A stretch of 64,000 nucleotides of DNA from Blasia pusilla (GCA_050084515.1 CM114275.1:7006001-7070000); one strand, 5' to 3'; counted from the stretch's first letter, positions 10,902-21,045 are shown. The notes: generated by a model not told the origin, from the letters alone. Numbers and translations are program-made.

Positions 10902-11850
10902 GTGGATGCAGATGCAGTGGTTACGAGAGGTACGATGAGAGCTTCTGAGCCACGAGGATCCGATATGGAGTTGGATCCCCAGAGGGGAGAAGTTGGCAGG
11001 CATGCTAGACTTCCCCACTCCTTAGAAACATTTTCAGAGGCTTTTCGGACCCCATCGATGGTCCTTAGACGACCTTTGAGGAGTGTTGTTTTCGGAGATG
11101 CTGATGCAGTTAGAGGAACGGGTGAGGCGAGTACGTCTACCAGGCCTATGCCGCATTCGACACGGCCTAGTACTGGCATGTTACAAAAGATGGCGATGGC
11201 TTTGTGTAGCGTCCCATTATTTACGGCCAGAGATTTGTTGACATGTGGAGGTCGACCAATTGATGTTTTTCGATTGGCGGCGACGCTCTGTGAGAGCGTC
11301 GCCGCCAATCGAAAAAAGCCAAACTCATCACTCTATGAGAGTGATGAGTTTGGCTCTTCTAGTGTTGAGACTTGTACAGGAGATATGGGAGAGGTACCCT
11401 TGGAGCACGTGCTCGGGTCGAAGATCATAGAGAGTTGGCATGCAATAGCGGCTAGAGTGGTGGAGTTGCCAGCTAGACCAGCGATAGAGTATGCAACCAC
11501 CTCACCAGGAGTTGTTTTCTTGGACAACCGAGATGGAGTTTTCCAGTTGGTTGGTCCATCTGGAATCATTTATCAACCGCAGCGAGTGCTACTTGATTCA
11601 TGAGCACAACCCCTCATGTTGGGGAAGGCGACATGTCATAGTTCATGACTCGCGTTGAGATTGTAGTGAGGATTCGGTCCGATCATCTTATGGTTGGTGC
11701 GATGGTGCGGACGCGAGCGGTTGTGACACCGGCCGAGTCTTATGATGTTTTGGTAGGGGCTACCGTATTGTATACTCTAGGGTTCATACTTGACTTTTGG
11801 AAGGAGACAACCTCCTATCAACCAAGGTGGCAGTCAAGTGAGGGATGAGC
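10902..11850 (+). pseudogene. pro: Linker and aspartic protease of the Ty3-like element
   Basis: An unusually long uninterrupted frame (10902-11600) ends exactly at the protease active site: ...RVLLDS then TGA at 11601-11603 where the catalytic triad's Gly should be, then AQPLMLGK. The frame then shifts, and 11645-11848 gives the C-terminal protease strand with YDVLVGATVLYTLGFILDFW, typical of plant Ty3 proteases. Upstream is a conserved block MAMALCSVPLFTARDL...VFRLAATLCES whose like appears on the minus strand at 34.8-35.0 kb. Two back-to-back hairpins (11266-11355) lie inside the frame without breaking it. Confidence 0.65.
11266..11355. repeat. Two adjacent perfect hairpins with 3-base loops
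   Basis: Hairpin 1 has arms 11266-11289 and 11293-11316 (24 bp, loop GTG). Hairpin 2 has arms 11317-11334 and 11338-11355 (18 bp, loop ATG). The second starts on the base after the first ends. Both are error-free. Confidence 0.95.
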
Positions 11851-12159
11851 CAGTCACCTACCCATGCAGTTTGTAGGGAGACTTGATGGTTCACTCTGAG
11901 GGTCAACCACAACAATTGCTGCTTATTGTGGCACATTATGTTGGCCTAGAGATTTACTGGAGGGAAACGCCGATGCAGAGGATATTCTTGTAGGGGATAG
12001 TCCTGAGGATGCGATGACGAGCGTACATCTCTTGGCGACACTTCTTCAATTTTTTGGGGGATGAGCATCGATTTGCAGAGGAGAGCAGACGAGCTCGTGA
12101 GGTAAGTGTGGAGCCGAGCCTAAGCTCTAGAGCGAGACGGGACAGAGTTACCACGTGCT

Positions 12160-13370
12160 CTAGGAGTGGAGACGTTGACACCCTTGGACACCACACCAAT
12201 TTTGTGGCAGTATCCTGAGGAGGGTGTACGTATAATAGATCTCTTTGGAGGGATTAGTACAACGTTGGCTGTAGTGTTGCAGGCCAGAGTACAAGTACAT
12301 TAGTACTTGTGTGTTGAGAGGGATGAGACAACATGTAGAGTCTCATTACATCATGTGTTGAGACTAGTCTAGCAGTATCCTCAATTACTGCAAGTGTCTA
12401 CACTCAGGGGATATCATCATGTATTGCCGGCTGACATTTTGTTGTAGGGGGTGCGAGATCTGGATAGGGTTGGTCCGATACACTTGGTGGTGGCAGGGTG
12501 GCCATGTCATGGTCATTCTTCGGCGGGTCGCGGACTTGATTTGTAGGACCCTGAGGTCGGCCATGTTTTGGGAGATGTTGAGAGTTCTTTGTCACTTGTA
12601 GACTACCCAGCAATGTTCTCCAACCTACATTTTGGAGAACGTCCCATTTTTAGGTAATACTCAAGCCCGAGTTATGGCGAGTGTATATCAGGTGCGGTTG
12701 TGGATAGGACTGGTGATGCTGTTGGATGCGGCGAGTGTTGGATCGCGCGCACATCCTCCACGATTGTGGTAGACGGACCTTTACCATCCGAGTTGCTGAG
12801 GCGGGCTTATGATGGAGTCCAGAGACCATCACTACTTATAGTGGATGCGATCTTGGATCCATAGTGGCAATCTCAGGTTGTTACTCATGATGATGTACCA
12901 CCGTTGGCAGTGGCCAATCGGGTGGGCCAGAAGAGGGCAACATTGCCTACGTTGGCGAGTTTCCTGTCATCTCATGCTTTTCATCAGGGAGGACCATGCA
13001 TGATATGGGATAGCAAGCAGGTACACTGGTGGAGCCCAACGCCGACAAGAGAGAGCGAGCTATCGGGTTCTCTACAAGTACGACGGCAGTGCCTATGATG
13101 GCAGAGGCATCCCGCATATAGGTATTGGGTTAGGCTGTAGACCTGAACAGTCTTACTTGGGTGTTCAATCTTGGTTTGGTTGAGTAGAGACGGATGCAAG
13201 AGGCTTTTGTGACATTACGTCCACTTTACAGCGCAACGTCTACCGGGACGGGTGAGACACTGGCTCGGGGTGTGATGGAGAGGCATCTATGGACTTCATG
13301 GGATATGTCACAAGAGCACAGAGAGATGGGAGTTCATTTCGCTGATGTAGGACATATTGGAGTGCCTTGA
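12160..13370 (+). pseudogene. C5-cytosine DNA methyltransferase domain inside the Ty3-like polyprotein
   Basis: In one frame from about 12160 the sequence reads through a leader (PILWQYPEEG) into motif I, VRIIDLFGGI at 12226-12255 (S-adenosylmethionine binding), then an acidic motif II-like strand (LCVERDE). Next is the catalytic motif IV, IHLVVAGWPCHGHS, with the nucleophile cysteine codon at 12505-12507, then SAGRGLDL. Further on are KRATLPTLASFLSSHAF and, after a one-base shift near 13069, the motif IX/X region (AVDLNSLTWVFNLGLVE). Motifs run in conventional order I to X, not rearranged as in plant DRM enzymes. In-frame stops are TAG at 12301, 12370, 12445, 12544, 12862, 13119, 13131 and 13185, TAA at 12655 and TGA at 13368. 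The domain sits between protease and RT. Such enzymes methylate CG sites in characterised retrotransposon versions; activity here is impossible as read. Confidence 0.82.
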
Positions 13371-13554
13371 GAGTTGGTGCATGAGGGAGCGCATGTTACT
13401 GGTCTAGAGGTTGCTAGTTATCAACCACCACCCTCCTCTTCTCCAGAGTTCACGAGAGAGACTTGGGAGCCGGTGATTGGTCCTAGGTTGACAAGAGCGA
13501 AGACAAGTGTTGCAGTGCTTGTGGAGATTCAGAGACTGTTTTGCATATATTATG

Positions 13555-14165
13555 CACGACTTGGTTATGCTGAAGGGTCCAGGTATTCGGATCGAGTTGG
13601 ATAGTGATACTCCTATCTTCAGACGACCCTACAGGTATTCCGACATGGAGCGAGGCTTGATCTAGAGTAGGAGTTGAGACTTGACTGACTAGGTTGGACC
13701 AGGAGTGGTTTTAGGAGATGATGATCACGAGCGAGCATTTGAGGAGCTCAAGTACAGGTTGACATCCTCATCCATTTTGAGGAGACCTATGCTTGGTCAT
13801 CCGTTCTAGTTAGATACAAAATGGAGTATGTTGGGGTTAGGAGCGGTACTCACTCAGAGAGATGATGAGGGGAAGGAGTTCATAGTGGCGTATGATAGCC
13901 GCTCGAACAACGCTATGGAGGCAAATTACAGTTCCTTTGAGGGGGAGTGCTTAGCTGTAGTGTGGGCACTGGCCAATTTCAGATGTTATTTGTTCGGGAT
14001 TCTTTTCACGCTCATCACTTATCATCAGCCACTCAGATGGTTGATGTCTGACAAGCTTACAGGGAAGCTTGCTAGATGGTCACTCTTGTTGCAAGAGTAA
14101 GATTTTCAGGTTGTCCATTGCCCATGACATATGAACCAGGATGCGAACGGGTTGAGCCATAACCC
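13555..14165 (+). pseudogene. pol: Reverse transcriptase remnant and RNase H of the Ty3-like element
   Basis: About 13555-13660 gives the first strands of a Ty3 RT (RIELDSDTPIFRRPYR). Roughly 70 bases later the sequence is already in the RT-RNase H connection (HERAFEELKYRLTSS), so the whole RT palm with the YxDD motif has been deleted. RNase H follows at about 13800-14100: LDTKWSMLGLGAVLTQRDD, then FEGECLAVVWAL with the catalytic Glu, then ITYHQPLRWLM, where the usual Asp is Tyr. A TAG stands before LDTKWS and a TGA interrupts the end. The deletion alone makes replication impossible. Confidence 0.78.
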
Positions 14166-14459
14166 ATGCACAAGCTAAAGCAATGCGACTGGAGCACGGT
14201 GGCATGGTGAGAGTGGGTTGGCATGCATCTACCTATTTTTGTCTGTTGGCTTTGTTAGGTCAACAGAAGGCATCCACTCTAGGAGGGAGGTTGGATGGTG
14301 AGTCCTCAGATCCAGATGCTAGTGAGGAGTCGACAAGAACTGGAGATATCCACGATGATGAGATGGTCTTGGAGTACCTGCGCACTGGTGTCTTAGCGAG
14401 CAAGGTGGGTGCTAGAGAGCGGGATCGAGTCCTATAGTGAGCTAGGAGGTTCAGGTGGG

Positions 14460-15640
14460 AGGGGACGCATGTGTTTCGAGTTTGGGAGGATGGACGAGTG
14501 CGGATGGTGCCTTAACCTTCGCAGCAAGCACGAGTTGTGAGACATGCTCACGAGTAATTAGGGAATTTCAGAGTCAAGCGTACATATAGCTTGATTCAGA
14601 TTCAGTATTGGTGGCGTGGTATGTAGACTGATGTTCAGTAGTTTGTAGCCAGATGCATTGTATGTGAAAGGATGCGGGCATCGTTCAATGCTCCGACACC
14701 ACACTTGCATCCTTTACCGATCATGGGGTTAGGGTATCGCTAGAGTTTAGACTTTGCAGGGCCTTTACCATTAACAAGACGCCATAGTCGGTACGTGTTG
14801 GTCATGGTGGAGCACTTCTCCAAGTGGATTGAGTTGGTAGCTTTTCCGGATAGTTCGAGTGAGGGAGCAACTTATGCATTTCTTGATAGAGTGCTTAGTC
14901 ATTTTGACGCACCAGTAGAGGTGTTGACAGACCAGGGTATTGAGTTTAGGGGTGAATTTCAGGCCTTGTATGATCAGGCACTGATAGATCATCGTATGAC
15001 TTCTCGAGATCATCCGGAGGCAGATGGTTTGGTAGAGAGAGTTGTACAGACGATGAAGAGAGGATTGCGCAAGTATGGACTGCAGAGAGGACACTTTGGA
15101 GATTGGAACCTACAGTTGTTGTGGCTGGCGATGGGTTACCGCTTCAGTTGGCATGCATCCTTTGCATCATTTTCACCATATTTCTTGCCCTATGGGAGAG
15201 AGCCAGAGTTACCGGCGTTGATTTGACAAGAAGTGGTTGAGGTACTTTACTTCGACAATCCAGACGTATGGGTGCGAGCTTGTTCTGAGCGGGCTGAGCT
15301 CTTTCGGAGAGTCATGCCTAGGACGTTCGAGAACCTGGCTATCGCTCATCATCGCGATACTTTGAGGTACGCGACTACGCGTGGAGGAGGCTATCGACTA
15401 GGGATTCGGCGATTCCATCGTGGAAATTATGTCTACCTATAACAAACACCGCCGAAAACATTGGACGTGACGACGGGACGCACTATTCTATCAGTCCGAG
15501 AGATTTTTCCTTCATGAGTCCTTGTTTTAGAGGGTTGTGATGGTACCATTTGGAAAGATCATGTGCGTAACTTTGCGCCATATCATCTTTCGAACGTAGA
15601 TGGGAGGATTGATCAAGCTTGGCAGTTGTTCCTACAGGCT
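14460..15640 (+). pseudogene. int: Integrase of the Ty3-like element
   Basis: A H2C2 zinc-binding region (14550-14690, with CIVCERM) precedes the catalytic core. The core shows SLDFAGPLPL around the first Asp, the open segment 14795-15226 with MVEHFSKW, LTDQGIEFRGEF (second Asp) and HPEADGLVERVVQTM (Glu), which is the DDE triad, and then SPYFLPYGREP. A C-terminal barrel-like region follows (YRLGIRRFHRGNYVYL; then EGCDGTIWKDHVRNFAPYHL). Stops at the head of the core and after 15226 and 15442 break the frame. No chromodomain follows; a PHD finger does. Confidence 0.85.
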
Positions 15641-15645
15641 TGAGA

Positions 15646-15786
15646 TGCATGTTGTGTGGGTCTGCCAGAGGCGCAGCCACGATGCTAGTTTGTGATGGGT
15701 GTTCTCGAGGATGGCATATGTCGTGTTTGACGCCGCCTCTTGACTTGGTTCCTCAGGGACGTTGGCTTTTTCCCAGATGTACATAA
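15646..15786 (+). pseudogene. C4HC3 PHD finger at the C terminus of the Ty3-like polyprotein
   Basis: Read at 15646-15786 the frame gives CMLCGSARGAATM, LVCDGCSRGWHMSC and LTPPLDLVPQGRW, then a final zinc pair, PxC and a TAA. This is the PHD pattern: Cys-x2-Cys, Cys-x2-Cys, x4, His-x2-Cys, a Trp, then Cys-x2-Cys. In this copy the seventh ligand is TTT (Phe); the 5' LTR keeps TGT (Cys). The first Cys pair lies upstream of the LTR and the rest inside it, so the polyprotein ends in U3. A one-base frame slip lies near 15610-15640. PHD fingers read histone H3 tails, so a role in choosing integration sites is an inference by analogy with chromodomains. Confidence 0.8.
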
Positions 15787-16103
15787 GTATGATAGATAGC
15801 TACAAGATGACTCTTGATGTTATGGATTGCAAGAAGATGACTAACGATGGGACGACATAGCACCCGACCTCTTGATCTTAGCATAGAGTGTAGGTCACCC
15901 TTCCCTTAATGAGGAGTGGCAACCTTGGAGAGGTTGACCTTCCCAGCCATGTATGGCTCCACTATGACCTATAGGGTCGTGGGTTAGTTGGTAGTTGGTC
16001 TCATGAAGGGACCACGTGTGTAGTTGTTAGGGAGCTAGTATGGATGTACTACAGGTTGGTAGTGACCTGTGTGTACATGTCACCCATGGGGAGCTCATCT
16101 CGT
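15676..16103 (+). repeat. 3' LTR of the Ty3-like element (internally deleted, truncated)
   Basis: Begins with the same bases as 5659. It lacks about 300 bases after TTAGCA relative to the 5' LTR and a second short piece, then ends at GAGCTCATCTC near 16103, where a 25-base inverted copy of its own sequence begins. Confidence 0.8.
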
Positions 16104-16133
16104 CCTAGCAGGTCACTACCAACCTGTCGTACA
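16045..16133. repeat. Inverted duplication at the 3' LTR edge
   Basis: Bases 16109-16133 are the reverse complement of 16045-16069 at 24 of 25 positions, with a 39-base gap. The duplication marks the point where LTR similarity stops. Confidence 0.85.
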
Positions 16134-16509
16134 CCCAATTTAAGAATGAATAGCCCAATAAGTTTCTTTACCAAAATTTTGAATGTTTGAATATTAATAA
16201 TACTTGAAACTTTGCTCTCAAAAAATATACTCATATATATAAAAAGAAGTTGTCAATAAATGAAAGAAAGTACTTGCAATCACTAAGGTTATATTGTGAT
16301 GATGTTCATATATCATGGTGAATCAACTCCGATATCTTGAATGTTATTGTATTTTGTTTTCGAAATGAAAATCTAAGTTCGTTTTCAAATTGGCAAGGAA
16401 GGCATACCTCTAACATACTAGGACTCAATAATTTATAAAGTCCTATTATTAGATTAGATAATGAGAGACTTTATATTCTTTGAAGGTTTCCATGTCCTAT
16501 ACTCTTATA

Positions 16510-17450
16510 TCACACATTGATATTTATGACTTGTTGGCCAATTTGACCATACATTGGTGTTTGAATCTCTATCATAGAAACATCTAATTTGAATATTATG
16601 CCAGATCTTGTTCCTTTGGTTCTCATTGTCTGATCATCCATTATAATTATTTCAATGAAGTAACCATATATGTTTAACTTTAGTTGATAAGCTTCTTCTA
16701 CTATTTTTCTTACGGAGATCAAATCTTTTGCAACGGTAGGAATATAAAGAATATTTTTGAGAGCACAAAGATCATTTGATCATATTGGAACTTTATCAGT
16801 ATGCGTGATATGATGTTGCGTATCATATGCTATGAGCAATATTGTAGGATCTTTCACAAGCTCCATATTACTAAACCATTTAGCTTGGGAGATCATATGA
16901 TTTGATACATCATAGTCAATATACCAATTTCCTACAAACTCTTTCTTAACCATTACTCCCATGCGATCAATCATAGCGAAGAGATGCTCAATTTATTAGG
17001 AGTGTTGTTTTTTATTGCATTTCAGGTTGTTCCTCCACATAACTTTGTTGTTGTAAGATTATTGTTCTTTTATATGCCTTCTTCTTGAAGAAAATTTTGC
17101 GTAGTGATCCTTCATCCTACATTATTTGCAAAATCGAAAGACTCTCTGTTGTAACCTTGAACCCAATGATTTCCACAATCATTACCTTTTGATTGTGTTT
17201 GGTTCTAATTAAAAATTGACTATGTAAAATTATCTTGAGTATCTCTTCCTCCATTGGTTTGATATCCACAATGACCATGGAAGCTCCTATCACAACCTTT
17301 ACCTCTATTTCATATGTTATATGTAAATTGAACATTCTCTTCCATACTAGAGGAGCTATTACTATCGACTAAGTATATCTCCTCATTAATTAATAATAAG
17401 ACTAACTCTTGAAACGTTGGATACTTCTCTCTCATAGAGATAGAGATCTT
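16510..17450 (-). pseudogene. Ty1/copia remnant (gag knuckle, protease, pre-integrase)
   Basis: On the minus strand a degenerate zinc-knuckle region (about 17130-17060, HYAKFSS) precedes a protease start, FVGNWYIDYDVSNHM (about 16940-16900), where the copia active site WxxDSGAS is altered to DYD. Then comes the pre-integrase strand, ILYIPTVAKDLISVRKIVEE (about 16750-16690) and GTRSGIIFKLD. Stops and frameshifts are frequent. No integrase or RT follows, and the element is cut off close to the Ty3 3' LTR. Confidence 0.65.
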
Positions 17451-19000
17451 AAAAGACTTGTAATCTTTTGGATGACTTTTAAGAGTAAATCAAATTATAT
17501 CATCATCTTCTACAATCATTCTAATGCTATTCAATTAAATCACAATATGGTTGACGCTCAAAACATAGTCATTCATACTTTATGATTCTTTTCTTACTTT
17601 GTTTAATTGTTGTTTCAATTGAAGCTTGCTTACCTTGCAGACATCTAGAATAACCTCTCCTATGTTCGTTTCTCATGCCTCTCCTACCCTCTTGTCTCTC
17701 CCGCCCCAACTCTCCCACTCTCTCATCTTTGAACTGCACATTCTCGCACACTCTTTGCGCTCTCTCGCACACTTTTTCTTTGGCATTCTCGTTCCTTTTT
17801 GCATTTTGGTTGTCTTAATTAGCTCCCAACTTTGTGTGATCAAACTCGCTTGTGGTGGATTATGCTTGAAACCACATAAGTGAAGTGACACAATGGATAT
17901 CTGATCGTCCAAAGAAAGAACTTACTCCTGGTCATCCTTCTCAAAATCAAACGGGGCTCTTTGTGCTCAAACTAGCTCCAAATACTCCTTGATCCTTATT
18001 TGCTCCCCATTATTGATGGACGAAGTCGAGCCTAGCGGTTTCATCCTCTTTGTTAGTCGGGCTCATGCTGCCTCAGATCCCTCTCTTGCACTCTCTTTGT
18101 CCGGTGTCACCCTTTTTTGGCGTCTCCTACTCTTGCTCTCTTGTTGGATCCCGTTGATGTGTTGGTATGTCGATTTACGTGCTTGAAATGCTCTCATCCC
18201 TTATAATCCATTCCTTATCCTTGGAATATAAGCTACCAATCAAATAACAATGCATACTCACACACAAATTACAATCGCAGTAAAATTGGTAATATGGAGT
18301 GCGTTGTATTGGGACTTATCAATGATATGTCTCTCGTGTTTAGACATAGCCTTAATGCTTAAAAAATCACCCTAAATGCCAATTCTATCTTCTCCAATCC
18401 TCACAAATCCTAGGTTTGGATCATGCGCGGAGCCTTCTTAATCTCTTTGCGTCACCCAAAACGCTAATCTAGCCTGAGTAATATGGTAATCCTCACTAAT
18501 CTGGGGAGGATCACAAGGTTTAGGATCACACATACTGCGCAGAGGATTCTTAATTCGTGTGTTTTGGTATCAAACTCTAATCCATAGTAATGCTCACTAG
18601 TTCTATCTTTCGAGACACATTTGCAATGTTGGACTAACTCACACACTCGGATTCAAATCCTAAACCCATCTGCATTTCATTCAAAACAAGACTAAATCCA
18701 TCCGAACACAACATTTCATTCAAAATAGGATTGCTGGAAACAATGGGAAAACAATGACATCGAAATTGGGACGGTTGGAAATCGGCACGGACAAAACTGA
18801 TGTCGGATGCAATCATGTGATGTGACAGAGGACATATCCATCTTGTTCTACGACCCCTTAATTATGTAATCCAAGTTTCCTTCCATTCCGGATATCCTTC
18901 ACTCTTTCTTCCACTGAGTATTCAATCCACAACAGCTATTAACGTGCTTCCCCCCCCCCCAACCAAGCCACCTAGGGTTAAGCCCTACTTTAAGCACCTA
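17451..19000. other. Gene-free stretch
   Basis: Mixed composition with CT-rich patches (17650-17780, 18010-18150) and a run of ten C at about 18951-18960. Short open frames show no recognisable protein. I see no element ends. Confidence 0.45.
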
Positions 19001-19004
19001 AGCT

Positions 19005-19114
19005 ACGATATCTTAAATGCAAGATTGCCTCTATCTATGGCCTTCACGATGCAAGATTGCCGCTATCTATGGCGAAGGCCATAGATAGCGGTAGTCTTGC
19101 ATTTAAGATATCGT
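19005..19114. repeat. Long imperfect inverted repeat with an internal third copy
   Basis: Arms 19005-19045 and 19074-19114 pair over about 41 bases with a few mismatches. Part of the arm (ATGCAAGATTGC...ATCTATGGC) is repeated again in direct orientation inside the loop at about 19048-19073. Confidence 0.85.
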
Positions 19115-19394
19115 TTAAGAAGTTTGGGGAGGGAAGAAGTGATTGTTAAGTCCACACGAGGGGGCTTTGTTAAATAATTAATATTATTTAAAAATAATAA
19201 TATCATTTGAAAGAGGACAAAATCTCATTTGTACATCCCTGTGAAAACGCACACCTATTTATGTTCCAATTTCTTCAGATGGGAATTCACCATAATCAAG
19301 GCTCCCGTGGGGCCTCCCGAACTTGGCCATCTTCAGGAATTTAGTGGCCCTAATTTCCCACGAAAGTGACTAGGGGTGGAACATCAATTTTGAG

Positions 19395-19575
19395 TGGAGC
19401 TTTGACCTTGTGCCTATTCATATTCGGGTTAAGCCATGGACGGTGAGAGTCGAGTTAAGCGATGAGGGACACTTAGGCAAAAACGAGCGCACCCCTCGGA
19501 TTCGAACACACGACATGCTGTTCTATAGGGGAGGAATTGCCCATTGTGCTATAGTCTCCTCCACACCGGTAAAGA
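19395..19575 (-). mobile_element. tRNA-derived SINE, copy 1
   Basis: On the minus strand a pol III A box (TAGCACAATGGG, 19551-19540) is followed about 30 bases later by a B box (GTGTTCGAATCC, 19509-19498), the spacing of a tRNA head. It is not a tRNA gene: the arms do not fold into a cloverleaf and an unrelated body follows (TTTTGCCTAAGTGTCCCTCA ... CCATGGCTTAACCCG). The same head and body recur at 29.7 kb on the other strand, and a short piece of the body (AACCCGAGGATGAATAGG) recurs at about 19660. Confidence 0.65.
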
Positions 19576-19986
19576 GAAAGTAAAACATTTAACCTTATTT
19601 TACAAGAGAATTTTGAAGAGGGATCAAGGTTAACTAACCCAACCTCGAGTTAGAAAACCCGAGGATGAATAGGCTCGAGGGAACTGCCTTATGGGACCGC
19701 CCAGATTGCAACGCATGCTTTTGACTTTGGAATTCAAACATTATCAACTACTTGAGCGTTCAATGTCACCAATCATACTATTAATTGCGTGAGCTCACTG
19801 TGAAGACCAATAAATGGATGGCACCTATCAATCTATCAGATTTTTATATAAAGCCAGTTCATGAAGTTTTTCCTTTTAATTTTTCCCTATACTAAGCAGA
19901 GAACAAGAATGGGTAAGATTTTAATGATTAGGTTATTATTATTATTTAATTATTAAAGCATATTTCCTCATGAAATCATCTAGAGT

Positions 19987-20033
19987 CTCTTTCATGTTTA
20001 TTACCTTTTGAAAAGGTAATAAACATGAAAGAG
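19987..20033. repeat. Perfect 23-bp palindrome, 1-base loop
   Basis: Arms 19987-20009 and 20011-20033 are exact reverse complements around a single G. Degenerate pieces of the same sequence (GTAATAACCTTAAAAA) repeat at 20030-20080. Confidence 0.92.
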
Positions 20034-20604
20034 GTAATAACCTTAAAAAGGTAACCATGAAGATAATAACCTTAAAAAATAATTTTAAGTTGAAATTTTA
20101 AAATTGTTTTTTAAGGTTCATGCCAACGAAATTATGACAAAAATTAATTCAAAGTTTATTTTTGAAAGAAAATTAATTTTCCTTTCGGAAAAAATGAAAA
20201 GGATAATACGAAACTAATGAGACAATAATTATTCTTCAAAATAATGGAAGACACATCATTTCTAAATTATTTTTAATTTTCAAGTTAGATTGGGAGAAAA
20301 ATTTAATCCCTTTTATGGGAAAAAATTCATCAAAATAAGTGATTTTCTTTTACTTATTGAATGGGGATAAGCAAAAGGGATAAATCATTTTTTCCACAAT
20401 GAAAATAGGAAAACATATGAAAATTTGTCTTAAGCCAAGTATTGTAAAAAAAAAATTTCTTTTTTTTTGGTTATCTTTCTTAAGATTAAATTTTATTCAT
20501 CGTGTGTCCACTAATTTCGCATTATCATATGTGAGTCTTTTCATTTCCCACTCTTTCGCTCGGTGCATGACATGGGCAAAAACTTAGTAGTTCAAGCGAT
20601 GTTT

Positions 20605-20785
20605 GTTAAAAGAGGATGGGTTTAAGGACATCTTCCTCTCCTGCTGACACGTGTATATTTTGATCTCCTCTTGTAACACAGGAACTAAATTATCGGACCA
20701 AAAGGACTAATCTTAAATTAATACGCAAGATATCTTTCCTCACGGGTGTTTTACACCTGTGAGCACAACACGGGCATTCTGCTAG
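20605..20785 (+). mobile_element. Possible Helitron-like 3' end / dispersed repeat
   Basis: The segment begins TTAAAAGAGGATGGGTTT, a start shared with 59.23 kb, and ends with a hairpin (about 20739-20763), GCATTCT and CTAG at 20782-20785 followed by T. Hairpin plus CTRR ending before a T is the Helitron 3' rule. The ending resembles the minus-strand sequence at 45.56 kb. The distance from hairpin to end is longer than usual and no helicase gene is present. Confidence 0.35.
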
Positions 20786-20884
20786 TCATCCATATGTTGG
20801 GGCATCCATGGCGGTGGCAAACATTTCTGTTGCAAATTGACGGCCACTTTCTCTACCACTCTGTCGATGGTCATCTATATCATT

Positions 20885-21045
20885 ACGGGGGAATGTTTTC
20901 TTGATTTGCAGACACCTCTAACATGTGGCAACAGGGTGGCGGTAAGAAAATATTTTCCCCTCTAAAAGCAACTAGAAAAGAATTTTGCACGCAACATGAT
21001 AAGTCCGATGCATGGCATGGGTTGGATTGCCTACTAGATCGGGGC
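20885..21045 (+). repeat. Dispersed repeat family 'TTATTATTGG', copy B
   Basis: Shares TTTTCTTGATTTGCAGACA, ATGTGGCAAC, a GTAAGAAAATATTTTCCC-like tract and GCATGGCATGGG in the same order as the copies at 0.67 and 48.5 kb. The leading TTATTATTGG is absent here. Confidence 0.5.

Larger units (their letters stand above)
5659..16103 (+). mobile_element. Ty3-like LTR retrotransposon with DNA methyltransferase and PHD finger (defective)
   Basis: Two direct repeats that begin with the same bases (GCCACGATGCTAG at 5659 and 15676) enclose, in order, a leader with a palindromic motif array, Gag, aspartic protease, a cytosine methyltransferase domain, RT remnant, RNase H, integrase and a PHD finger. 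The order protease-RT-RNase H-integrase places it in the Ty3 group, and there is no chromodomain. It is dead: frames are broken by many stops and frameshifts, the RT core is missing and the 3' LTR carries internal deletions. I could not find a convincing primer-binding site or polypurine tract, and no target-site duplication was confirmed. Relatives of the LTR and of the Gag/protease region occur at 34.8-38.2 kb. Confidence 0.88.

Noticed and set aside
12160-13370. A host DRM-type methyltransferase gene captured by chance overlap
   Set aside because: Motif order is not rearranged as in DRM, no UBA domains or introns are seen, and the frame lies in line between protease and RT sequence.
19395-19575. 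A tRNA gene
   Set aside because: A and B boxes are present, but there is no acceptor pairing or cloverleaf, and the same unit recurs with a shared non-tRNA body.
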